Part shown: piece after piece, positions 1 through 9,300 of the stretch
Layout: every line of letters begins with the position of its first letter
Numbering within the stretch: position 1 is the stretch's first letter
Source: Candidatus Poribacteria bacterium
GTDB taxonomy: Bacteria; Poribacteria; WGA-4E; WGA-3G
DNA length: 64,000 nucleotides
Assembly (NCBI GenBank): GCA_022821965.1
Contig: JAJECN010000015.1
Location: 304,785-368,784 of the forward strand
Direction: 5' to 3'
Translations under genes and position numbers: made by a program
The notes under the pieces: model-generated
What the model saw: only the letters and a program-made list of their open reading frames with translations
What the model was told of the DNA's origin: nothing
Database searches by the model: none

Positions 1-2
1 TC

Positions 3-242
3 TCATTTAACGGAAACTATCTCGGATTTTATCAATCTGCTGCCGCTTGGGCTGGAGAGCGGGATATTAATACCGGGCTACGTTATAGCATGGCAGCACT
101 CGGTATGTCTTTGGCAACATTAGAAGGTGTTTCTGTGTCTGCCAATGTCATGTTTCCACTAACGCAAGAGACGCTTTATGATGAAGGCGATGCAATTGAA
201 TTCGGCACTTTAGTTTCTTTGACTACGTCCTATTCATTTTAA
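3..242 (+). CDS. Outer-membrane beta-barrel protein, C-terminal fragment
   Basis: An open frame runs in from the left window edge and stops at TAA 240-242, giving about 79 visible residues. It alternates hydrophobic and polar residues and ends in the aromatic tail SYSF, the usual C-terminal signature of barrels inserted by the BAM machinery. The visible part has strand-like stretches (GLRYSMAALGMSLATLEG, LVSLTTSYSF) separated by a polar turn. It lies just upstream of the metal-efflux locus and may be functionally linked, but the N-terminal part is outside the window, so no family can be named. The main uncertainty is identity; that it is coding is fairly clear from the long unbroken frame and the ending. 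Confidence 0.7.
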   Translation, partial: SFNGNYLGFYQSAAAWAGERDINTGLRYSMAALGMSLATLEGVSVSANVMFPLTQETLYDEGDAIEFGTLVSLTTSYSF

Positions 243-381
243 TTTAATGGATAGATAACATGACAATCCCAAAGTTGGCATATTATGCGAACTAACAAGT
301 GTCATTTGAGTTATGTTGTGGGGTATGTTGCCTCTGTTTGTCAACACACCGTCCAAATTCAAAATAAAAAAGGAGAAAAAC

Positions 382-1011
382 ATGAAAACGAAATTGACGC
401 GGCGAATCGTCGCAGCTTTCATGGCAATCACAGCCGTGCTACTTTCCTCAATTTTCTCGCTTAATGCAGAGGAGGCGCACAAAGAGCATAAAGCCCATCA
501 TCACGGCGAGCACACGGCTCCTGATGAAAAAGTGCGTTGCGTAGTTGTTGGCATGATGATGAAGCCTTCAGCAATGGTCAAGGTCGAACAGGATGGAAAA
601 GTCTACTATTGCTGCAACGATATGCAGGCAGAAATGTTCAAGGCGAATCCGAATAAGTTCCTCCAAACGATTTCAGTGGGGAATTTGACATTCGACTTTA
701 ATGTATTAACCACCGATGTCTACAACGGAATGATGTCTCACATGGGAATGGCGGGCATGATAAAAACCGGCGAGATTAAAGGGAAAACGCACTATATTAG
801 TGTGTATCCCACCGAAGATCACGGAGAGATTACGTTAGGTGATGTTAAACTCGCTGTTCAAGTTACCAATACCGAAGGCGAAACGAGGATGGCATTGCTG
901 AAATACAGCAAAATGATGCACACCTACGAGGGATTCATTGTTATGCCAAAAGGTAAAGAACATGAGGTTCGCATTCGCGTAACAAGTCCAGCGGTCAAGA
1001 TTTCACTTTAA
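382..1011 (+). CDS. Secreted YHS-type metal-binding protein of the efflux locus
   Basis: A 209-residue protein with a signal peptide (MKTKLTRR followed by a hydrophobic core ending near SLNAEE). A His-rich stretch (HKEHKAHHHGEH) follows, then a YHS-like module (VRCVVVGMMMK ... YYCCND ... FKANPNKFL) of the sort that binds soft metal ions through Cys and Met. The C-terminal half (residues about 110-209) contains further Met/His clusters (GMMSHMGMAGM, KMMHTY) and probably folds as a beta domain. The start at 382 is chosen over the upstream in-frame ATG at 313 because AAGGAG lies 7 bases before it and the signal peptide begins there. Its place before the TolC/CusB/CusA genes suggests a periplasmic metal chaperone or sensor; that role is inferred. 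Confidence 0.8.
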   Translation: MKTKLTRRIVAAFMAITAVLLSSIFSLNAEEAHKEHKAHHHGEHTAPDEKVRCVVVGMMMKPSAMVKVEQDGKVYYCCNDMQAEMFKANPNKFLQTISVGNLTFDFNVLTTDVYNGMMSHMGMAGMIKTGEIKGKTHYISVYPTEDHGEITLGDVKLAVQVTNTEGETRMALLKYSKMMHTYEGFIVMPKGKEHEVRIRVTSPAVKISL

Positions 1012-1037
1012 TGTGGCTATCGGTGTCGGCTATCAGC

Positions 1038-1070
1038 AAAGAGGGCTCCTGATAAACCAGAGTCCTCTTT
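1038..1070 (+). terminator. Probable intrinsic terminator after the YHS gene
   Basis: Two 11-base arms, AAAGAGGGCTC (1038-1048) and GAGTCCTCTTT (1060-1070), pair completely with one G-U wobble around an 11-base loop. The following T tract is short, so termination may be weak and allow read-through into the TolC genes. Confidence 0.5.
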
Positions 1071-1144
1071 CTGACGGCTGACCGCTGATTTCTGACGGTT
1101 ATTCTTCTGAGAACTAAATTGCCCATCCTGTCAAGGAGACGATA

Positions 1145-2500
1145 ATGCGTAGCATTAATTCACTATATCAATTAGCGGTTATTGTTATCGGAAGCATGAT
1201 GGTGTTCCATGTTCTGGTGCCAACGAAAGCTTATGGGATGACTCAGACAGAGGCACCCCCGGAAAAAACCGATATAGCAGCTTTATTTTCTGAAACGCTT
1301 GAGTTGCCGAATTTAATTCAGGTTGCGGTTGCGCGGAATCCAAAAGTTAAAGCCGCAAAGGCACGATGGCAAGCGACAATTGAACAGTACCCGCAAGTGA
1401 CAGCATTGCCTGATCCGATGTTCATGTATGGCTATTTCTTGCGAAGCGTGGAGACGCGAGTCGGACCTCAACGCCATCGGGTTAGTTTTTCACAAGCGTT
1501 TCCATATCCCGGCACCCTTGATGCAGCTGGGGAGGTCGTCAAAAAGGCGATTGAGATTGAACGTGTGAAGCACGAGCAAGTGATACGCGATCTTATTGTT
1601 CAACTGAAACTGAGTTACCACGAATTGGCATATCTCCAACGCGCAGTCGAGTTGACACGACAAAATCATGAACTGGTAGCCTCTATTCTCACGATTGCCA
1701 CAGCCCGTTATGCCGAAGGAAAGGTAGCACTCAATGATGTCCTGAAGGCACAAAGTCAACTCGCGCAGTTGGAATACGATCTCGTGCTGTTGGAAGAATT
1801 GCAGCGCGTTGAGCATGCCAACATCAAGGGTATCCTATCTGTCTCTTCAACAACGCAGCTTGGGGCGACAGTGTCTGTTCCGTACGAGCCGCTCGATGCG
1901 ACGTTAGCCGATGTGGAAAAGCAGGCATTAGCAAAACGACAGGAATTGCGAATCGCGGAGTTAACCATCGAAAAAGCCACCGAGGGGATCGCCCTTGCAG
2001 AACTCCAAACTAAGCCCATGCTTAAGTTTGACTTAATGACAATAGAAACGGGCAAAGCCCTGATGTTCGACGCACCCGGCAGCGGTAAGAACCCTTTTAG
2101 CATCGGTGTTGGTGTGACAATTCCGTGGTCAAGCTTGAAGAACAGCAGCAAAGTTCGCGAGGCGCAGCAAAATCGTGAGGCTGTCGCAGCGAACAAGCGC
2201 GCCTTGGAGGACGAAACGAAGGTTGCCCTCCAGAAAACTTATTTTCGGCTTGAAAACGCGCGACGGCTTATTGAGCTCTATGAAACGACACTTATTCCGC
2301 AAGCCGGTGCTGCTATTGAAGTTGCTGAGACGTGGCATCAGGAGGGACCCAAGAGCATTACAGGATTTCTGGAGACACAGAGCGTTTGGTTAAATTTTAA
2401 TCTTGCGCGGCTGCGTGCGATTACAGACTATCAACAGAACGTAGCTCGGTTGGAGCAGCTTGTTGGGGGAAAGATTGATGATTCACATACTGAGCAATAG
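1145..2500 (+). CDS. TolC-family outer-membrane efflux channel (CusC/CzcC type)
   Basis: A 451-residue outer membrane efflux protein. It has a signal peptide (residues about 1-31) and the two-repeat, long coiled-coil architecture of the OEP family. The first repeat begins near LIQVAVARNPKVKAAKARW and the second near ALAKRQELRIAELTIEKA. The motif GVGVTIPWSS followed by KVREAQQNREAV corresponds to the conserved strand and helix of the second repeat. Such trimers form the outer-membrane exit duct for RND pumps. AAGGAGACGATA precedes the ATG. No lipobox cysteine is evident at the signal cleavage site, unlike the next gene. The last 23 bases overlap the next gene, so the two channels are co-translated with the adaptor and pump downstream. 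Confidence 0.9.
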   Translation: MRSINSLYQLAVIVIGSMMVFHVLVPTKAYGMTQTEAPPEKTDIAALFSETLELPNLIQVAVARNPKVKAAKARWQATIEQYPQVTALPDPMFMYGYFLRSVETRVGPQRHRVSFSQAFPYPGTLDAAGEVVKKAIEIERVKHEQVIRDLIVQLKLSYHELAYLQRAVELTRQNHELVASILTIATARYAEGKVALNDVLKAQSQLAQLEYDLVLLEELQRVEHANIKGILSVSSTTQLGATVSVPYEPLDATLADVEKQALAKRQELRIAELTIEKATEGIALAELQTKPMLKFDLMTIETGKALMFDAPGSGKNPFSIGVGVTIPWSSLKNSSKVREAQQNREAVAANKRALEDETKVALQKTYFRLENARRLIELYETTLIPQAGAAIEVAETWHQEGPKSITGFLETQSVWLNFNLARLRAITDYQQNVARLEQLVGGKIDDSHTEQ

Positions 2501-4178
2501 AGGCGGATTGCAAGAGTTGTTTGTGCCTATGGTTGTGCATTTCAAGAGCGTCCTGCGTAACTTCTCTTTCAGGACGCTATATCGCCCCCGTTTTTGCTAT
2601 CGGAAATACTGTGTTACCGTACTTATTGGTTTCATAATGCTCACTGTTTTGGTAGGCGGATGTGCGAATCATCGACTGGAGACGTACCAAGAGTTGCGTA
2701 GCACTGAGGTCCAACCGCCAGCATATTACTATACCGAAGTCGAAAAAAAGATTACCAATACTGAAAGCAATTTGATTGTGGAACCAGACCAGTATCTCAA
2801 TGAGATTGAAGCGAAGGTGTTGGAATACCAGAAACAGTGGCAAACGCAATTAGAAAGTGAAACACCGATGTCGAATCTCTTTTACGATCTTTCAACAGAC
2901 ACCATGAAGGCACATCGCCAATTGGCAGCGTCACCTGAAGAAGCAAGAGCCCAGCTTGCCCAACCTATTGCCTTGGAATTCCTTGTCGCACTTGGATACG
3001 AATGGAGTCCGGGGTTGAAATCTGCGCGTGAAAAAATTCGGGCGATACTGGAGCAATATCCACAAGCCGTCTACTTAGAGAATGTGTTACGTCAGTATAA
3101 CGCTTTCACAAAACAACTTGATACCAAAGTTGGACCGGTGCGCCATAAAGAGATGATGGCAATGGAATTTCCGTTTCCAGATACCTTAGCGTTGAAAGGG
3201 CAGATTGTTACTGAAGATGTACTGATTGCCCAAAAAGAGTTTGAAATTGCCCTACGAGATTTGGTGACCGAAATCAAGTTAGCTTACTATGATTATCTTT
3301 TTGTCATTGAGGCAACCCATATTAACGAGGAAAACCAAAAATTACTGCAGCAGATGATTGCGATTGCCCAGACGAAATTTCGTGTTGGACAAGGTAAATA
3401 TTCAAATGTCATTATGGCGCAGGTGGAGTTATCGAAGTTGGCAAATGTGATTATTACGCTTGAACAACAGCGGGAAACTATCATCGCGCGTCTTAATACG
3501 TTATTAAACGCTTCAGCGGATTTGCCGTTAGGAATTCCTATCCCAATTGAAGAGGAACGTGTTATTTCTACTTTGGCTGAGTTGTATGAATTAGCAGTTC
3601 GGAAACGTCAAGAAATCCAAAAACAGAAGTTGGCAATCAGTAAAATGGGTTTGGTTGTGGAAATGGCAAAACAGATGACCTATCCTGACCCGACCCTCGG
3701 GGCAAGCTACTTTGAAAACCGGAGCATGGCGGACTTGAAACATACACAAAAAATGCCGATGACTTTTATGACGCAACGCACATTAAATCCGACAAACGCG
3801 GCGTGGTTCGGACACCGAAATTCCTACATCCATGAAATGGGTGTAAAAATTGAGGCAATGGAGCATCGGATTGAAGAACTTGAAAGCAGTCTCCGCTTTG
3901 TTGTGAAAAAACATCATTTTGGAATGGAAACCGCGAATCGGAGTATTCGCCTCTATCGCCAGACGCTGCTTCCACAAGCACAGCAAGCGTTGGATGCCGC
4001 GAATACAGCCTATCAAGCGGCGCAAATCGACTTTTTGAGTTTTCTTGATGCCCAGCGCACTTTGTTAAATTTGAGAATTGAAGAGCAGCGAGCATTGCGC
4101 GATTATCACCAACATCTCACGCAGTTAGAACAGGCAGTTGGCATGATATTGCCCAAGCAACCACTGATCCGAGAGTAG
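2478..4178 (+). CDS. Second TolC-family channel, lipoprotein form
   Basis: A second OEP-family protein, about 566 residues, overlapping the preceding channel gene. It has an unusually long N-terminal lead, then a hydrophobic segment ending in a lipobox (LVGGC, near residue 65), so the mature protein is probably lipidated like CusC. Several segments match the neighbour clearly (both have KVGPxRH or RVGPQRH followed by an F-P-F/Y-P strand), which points to a tandem duplication that later diverged. The second repeat is irregular: after the MGLVVEMAKQ helix comes a Met/Phe/Asn-rich stretch rather than a typical strand. The ATG at 2478 has GGGGGAAAG before it; TTG at 2460 and ATG at 2529 are alternatives. 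Having two channels for one pump is uncommon. Confidence 0.85.
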   Translation: MIHILSNRGGLQELFVPMVVHFKSVLRNFSFRTLYRPRFCYRKYCVTVLIGFIMLTVLVGGCANHRLETYQELRSTEVQPPAYYYTEVEKKITNTESNLIVEPDQYLNEIEAKVLEYQKQWQTQLESETPMSNLFYDLSTDTMKAHRQLAASPEEARAQLAQPIALEFLVALGYEWSPGLKSAREKIRAILEQYPQAVYLENVLRQYNAFTKQLDTKVGPVRHKEMMAMEFPFPDTLALKGQIVTEDVLIAQKEFEIALRDLVTEIKLAYYDYLFVIEATHINEENQKLLQQMIAIAQTKFRVGQGKYSNVIMAQVELSKLANVIITLEQQRETIIARLNTLLNASADLPLGIPIPIEEERVISTLAELYELAVRKRQEIQKQKLAISKMGLVVEMAKQMTYPDPTLGASYFENRSMADLKHTQKMPMTFMTQRTLNPTNAAWFGHRNSYIHEMGVKIEAMEHRIEELESSLRFVVKKHHFGMETANRSIRLYRQTLLPQAQQALDAANTAYQAAQIDFLSFLDAQRTLLNLRIEEQRALRDYHQHLTQLEQAVGMILPKQPLIRE

Positions 4179-4284
4179 TCTTTCCTTGTGTAAGATTTTA
4201 GTGTGCGCCGATTCCTAATTTCTTCTTAGAACCTCGCGTTTGGTTTACAAAACTACAATGCAAACAATACAAGGAGTTCACAAA

Positions 4285-6150
4285 ATGCCTAAAAATTTCT
4301 GCCTCGCAATTACACTGATGATTACTGTGCTATTCATATTCGGTTGTGGTCAGCAAGAGAAAACTGAAACGGAACAGCATGTTAGTGAAAAACGTGAAAC
4401 GGGACCAGAGGACACATCTGGCATGGATGAACACGCCGCTCATACGCCAACTGAACAACGTGAAATGACATCGGAGGACATGTCAGGTCTGGATGAACAC
4501 GTTGCTCATGCCCCAATGGTGGCATCCTCAGATGATGCAAAGACGATTCGCTCCTGGACGTGTGTTATGCACCCCACAGTCAAAATGCCGGAGCCTGGCA
4601 GTTGTCCAGTTTGTAAGATGGATCTAATTCCTATCTACGAGGGTTCAGGATTAGAGCTAACTGAACAACAGAAAGCATTGATTCCAGTACGTACTGAACC
4701 TGTCGCTTTTCGAGAGGTTTCGCGTGAAATTCGGACCGTTGGTATTCTGGATTATAACGAGACCCGTATGGCTTACGCTTCAACACGAATTTCTGGGTGG
4801 ATTGAGGACTTGTACATTGATTTCACAGGTATCAACGTGCGTGAAGGCGATGAACTCTTGTCCATCTACAGCCCAGAATTAGTCACAGCACAGGAAGAAT
4901 ATTTGACGGCGCTTAAAAGTATTGAGGAACTTCAGAATACAGAATACCCGGAACTGCGCAGATCTATTGAACAGACCCTTGCCGCCGCGAAATCCAAACT
5001 TGAATTGTATGGATTAACCTTAGACCAGATTGAGGGTATACGCGACCGCGGAGAAGTCAGTACAACCTTACCCCTCTTCGCACCGATAGCTGGCACTGTC
5101 GTGCACATGAACGTCACACAAGGTCAACACGTGAACAAGGGCATGAATCTTTACCATATTGCTGACCTTAATAGTTTATGGATTATGGCGGACGTTTACG
5201 AATATGAGCTGCCGTGGATTTACATGGGGCAGGCGGTTGAAATTGCTGCACAATCAATGCCGGGACAGACCTTTTCTGGTAAAGTCACCTACATTTACCC
5301 ATTCTTTGACACGCAAACGCGAACCCAGAAAGTCCAAATAGAAGTCCCCAATCTGACCGGACGACTCCGTCCAGGAATGTATGTGACGCTTCTAATAAAA
5401 CCAACCCTTGCAGAAATCTATACCCAAGGTGCCATTATCATTGGGTCTGAAGCGGAGGGGAAGTGGGTCTGCCCGATGCATCCTGAAGAGCAATCTGACG
5501 AATTCGGTGAATGCTCCATCTGCGGTATGGATCTTGTTGAAAGAGCAGAGGCATCTACACCTACAGAGACCATAGCAACTAAATGGGTCTGTCCAATGCA
5601 TCCCGAAGTGCAGTCTGACGAATTCGGAGAGTGTTCCATCTGTGGCATGGATCTCGTTAAAAAACAATCAACAACTGGTGCGCATTCTCACGCACATCAG
5701 CACGCCCCCTCGCCTTCCATCTATGCAGATCAGCCACCACTGATTTTCAAATACGTGTGTCCTGATTATCCTGATGAGTATGCGACCGTACCTGGGTTAT
5801 GTCCACGTGATGGGAAACCCCTCCACATGACAGGTGAAGTCCTAACTATACCGAAGAGCGCAGTCATTGACACCGGTTTGCGGAAAATTGTCTTCATTGA
5901 TCGCGGTGAATCAGGTTATGAACAGGTTGAAGTTGAGGTGGGTCCCGAAGCTTGGGGAACATCGGGCGATTCAGAAACCAAACGTCGATACTATCCAATT
6001 GTGAGCGGACTTACGCCTGGCGATATGGTCGTCACCCATGGCAATTTCTTGATAGACTCGCAGACGCAACTAACAGGTTCCGCATCCGGTGCTTATGGTG
6101 GGGCACTCGGTGGTGAAGAAGAATCAAAACCCCCTGTTCATCAACATTAA
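4285..6150 (+). CDS. cusB: CusB-like periplasmic adaptor with four heavy-metal-binding modules
   Basis: A 621-residue RND membrane-fusion lipoprotein (lipobox FIFGC). After a His/Glu/Met-rich linker it carries a heavy-metal-binding module at residues about 91-118 (CVMHP ... CPVCKMDL). The barrel-sandwich hybrid and beta-barrel adaptor domains follow (LFAPIAGTVVHMNVTQGQHV; GRLRPGMYVTL). Two almost identical modules lie at about 394 and 434 (CPMHPE ... CSICGMDL), and a fourth, divergent one at about 490 (CPDYPDEY ... CPRDGKPL). A C-terminal adaptor strand region closes the protein. CusB delivers Cu(I)/Ag(I) from the periplasm to CusA; the modules probably capture metal. AAGGAG sits 9 bases before the ATG, which is preferred over the GTG-type upstream extension. 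The gene lies directly upstream of the pump. Confidence 0.93.
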   Translation: MPKNFCLAITLMITVLFIFGCGQQEKTETEQHVSEKRETGPEDTSGMDEHAAHTPTEQREMTSEDMSGLDEHVAHAPMVASSDDAKTIRSWTCVMHPTVKMPEPGSCPVCKMDLIPIYEGSGLELTEQQKALIPVRTEPVAFREVSREIRTVGILDYNETRMAYASTRISGWIEDLYIDFTGINVREGDELLSIYSPELVTAQEEYLTALKSIEELQNTEYPELRRSIEQTLAAAKSKLELYGLTLDQIEGIRDRGEVSTTLPLFAPIAGTVVHMNVTQGQHVNKGMNLYHIADLNSLWIMADVYEYELPWIYMGQAVEIAAQSMPGQTFSGKVTYIYPFFDTQTRTQKVQIEVPNLTGRLRPGMYVTLLIKPTLAEIYTQGAIIIGSEAEGKWVCPMHPEEQSDEFGECSICGMDLVERAEASTPTETIATKWVCPMHPEVQSDEFGECSICGMDLVKKQSTTGAHSHAHQHAPSPSIYADQPPLIFKYVCPDYPDEYATVPGLCPRDGKPLHMTGEVLTIPKSAVIDTGLRKIVFIDRGESGYEQVEVEVGPEAWGTSGDSETKRRYYPIVSGLTPGDMVVTHGNFLIDSQTQLTGSASGAYGGALGGEEESKPPVHQH

Positions 6151-6192
6151 CTCGGATAGGACTTACACACTTGAAAATTTCTGTGCAAAGTA

Positions 6193-6219
6193 GTAGGCAC
6201 GCTCCGTCGTGCCGTCTAC
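6193..6219. repeat. GTAGG-type intergenic palindrome
   Basis: The arms GTAGGCACG and CGTGCC...CTAC enclose CTCCGT. The GGCACG/CGTGCC core is a perfect 6-bp stem. It is one of several GTAGG...CTAC hairpins in intergenic gaps of this window, and lies between the adaptor and pump genes. Confidence 0.6.
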
Positions 6220-6390
6220 CAATAATCAACGCTAAGGATCAGCTCCAGGGTTTACCCAGACGCACGTTTATATAAAAATGCATAGTCTTACTGAAGATTT
6301 CCTCAGCTTTTATCTGGAGTTGTTCCGGCGAATCATTCTTAAGAGTAAAGTTCCGCTGACAAAATACACCTATAAGAAGCGAGAGAAAAA

Positions 6391-9300
6391 ATGATTAACC
6401 GAATTATTGAAACCTGTATGAAGAACCGCCTGTTGGTGTTAGTTATCTTTGTATTTGTCACAATGGCGGGTTGGTGGGCATTGAACCGGACACCAATTGA
6501 TGCTATGCCGGACATCGGCGAAAACCAAGTTATTGTCTTCGCGGATTGGCCCGGGCGAAGCCCACGAGATATTGAAGATCAAGTTATCTATCCGTTGAGC
6601 ATTACCATGCTTGGGATTCCCGATGTCAAAGATGTTCGCGCAACCTCAATGTTTAGTTTTGGTTACATCAACATTATTTTCGAGGATGATGTCGATTTCT
6701 ATTGGGCTCGCACACGTGTACTGGAGCGTATGAATCTCGCACAGAAAGATATGCCAGACGGAGTTGTACCGGTCCTCGGTCCCGATGCGACGGGCGTTGG
6801 ACAAGTATTTTGGTACACCGTTGAGAATGGGTACTATTGCCCTAATCATCCGACGGAACGTTATGCCGAGCCGGGCACCTGTCCGGAAGATGGAGAAACG
6901 CTTATTGCCTCCAATTTGGAGCTTCATGAACTTCGGACACTCCAAGATTGGACGGTTCGGTACTACCTCGCTTCTGCTGATGGCGTTTCCGAGGTCGCCT
7001 CGGTCGGTGGATATGTTAAACAGTATCAGATCGACATCGATCCGAATACGTTATTAGCCTATAATGTGCCGTTATCAGCGGTTTATAACGCTGTCCGAGG
7101 CAGCAATCTTGATGTTGGTGCCAAGGTCATTGAAGAAGGCGGAATGGAATTCCTGATTCGGGGTTTGGGATTTATCAAAAGCATCGAGGATATAGAAAAC
7201 ATCGTTGTCAAGGAGCATAACGGCGTACCTATCTACGTCAAAAACCTTGGAACAGTCAGCGAAGGTCCTGACTTTCGGCGCGGAGCTTTAGACAAAGCAG
7301 GCATCCCAGCAACCGGCGGGGTCGTGTTAATGCGCTACGGTGATAATCCGTTACGTGTGATTGAGAATGTCAAAGCGAAGATAGCGGAGCTCACGCCTGG
7401 GCTTCCGTCAGGGGTCCGAATTGTCCCGTTTTATGACCGGAGCCATCTCATTCACCGCGCAACAGACACGCTAAAGGAAACATTGACAGAGGAAATCATC
7501 GTCGCTGCAGTTGTCATATTGCTTTTCTTGGGGCAAGTTTCGAGTAGTTTGATAATAGCACTTGTCTTACCAATGGGGGTTCTGCTTTCGTTTGTGGGCA
7601 TGCGGATTATTGGTTTACCATCGAACATCATGTCGATGGGGGGCATCGCCATCGCGATTGGGGTCATGGTAGATGCCGGTATTGTAATGACAGAAAATAT
7701 CACGCGACATTTACGAGAACCGCACGGAGATGAAAGCAAACTTCAGGTTGCAACCCGTGCTGCTAAAGAGGTGGGCCCACCCATTTTCTTTGCGATGCTC
7801 ATTGTTATCGTTGCCTTCATACCTGTCTTTTCTCTTACCGGCCAAGCGGGTAAACTCTTCAAACCACTTGCCTATACAAAAACTTTCGCTATGATCGGTG
7901 CCGCCCTCATAGCGATTAGTCTGGTTCCAGTTTTAGCGTCATTTCTACTCGCGGACCCAACCCGTACTCGGACAGGTATAGTTTCCAAACTCGTAGCACA
8001 GTTCTTTGCGCTACTCAGCTGGCCCCTGAGAAAGTTAGCCGATGGGATTACGTGGGTACTCAGAACCAGCTATCGTCCGATTATTCAGTTGGCTGTAAAG
8101 AATGTTTGGACGAAACTCGCTGTTGTTATCTTGGCGCTGCTTATTTTTATCGCAAGTATACCACTGACCCCTTTCTACAAAAATATTGGGCAGGAATTCA
8201 TGCCCCCACTTAACGAAGGTGCGCTGCTGTTTATGCCGGTGCTGCTTCCCGGTGCTTCAATTACGCAAGCAAAAGATGTAATGGCGAAGCAAGATTTGAT
8301 TATGAATCGATTTCCAGAGGTTTCACTTGTGGTGGGAAAATTGGGACGAGCAGCAACGGCAACCGATCCTGCTCCAATTGGCATGTTTGAAACCATTGTC
8401 AATATAATTGATCCAGCGGAGTGGCCCCGACGGGCGGTTAAACACAATTCAACGGAAGAACTCGTGTCCGATCTTGTCCAACGTTTAACACACGATAGGC
8501 TGATAAGCGAGGAACATGCCAGTCATATCAATGCTGATTTTCTGGGTGATGTTGTTACGGCGACCGTAAAAAGGTTTGATACCTTAGCGACAACATATCA
8601 TAACTCTTATCTGTCGGTTGACGAGCGCGAACACCTGTATCGCATTTGGTTATTACGAATCCTTTTAGAAGAACTCCTCGCTGAAAAACGAATGGGTGGG
8701 ATGGGATTGGAACAGGTTAAAATAGGTGAATCTGAGACCGAAGCGAAACTTCATCGGATTGCTGAAGAAATTGAGCCTATCCTCAAGCATAAGACTTACT
8801 TCCGGACCAAAAACCGTAATGAACTCATCACCGAACTGACGGAGGCTACCCGAATGCCGGGAGTTTCTCCTATTATGACGCAGCCCATACGCAATCGCGT
8901 TGATATGCTTGCAACGGGTATACAAACCCCAATTGGAATAAAAGTGTTTGGTAAAGACCTTGCGAAAATTGAAGAAATTGCCGTCCGGATTGAGCAGGAA
9001 CTCCTTAAGCTTGAGGGAGCACAGGGTCCCTATGCCGAGCGCATTGGAAATAAGCCGTACCTTGAATTTCACATTAACAGAGAAGAAGCCGCGCGCTACG
9101 GCATCCAAATCAAAACAGTACAACAAATCATCATGACAGCAATTGGTGGAATGAATTTAACTTATACCGTTGAGGGACGAGAACGATTTCCGATTCGTAT
9201 CCGTTACATGAGAGAATTGCGAGATAATATTGAAGCACTTAAGCGCGTCCTCGTGCCAGCACCAAAAGGACTGCATATTCCGCTTGAGCAACTCGTAAGA

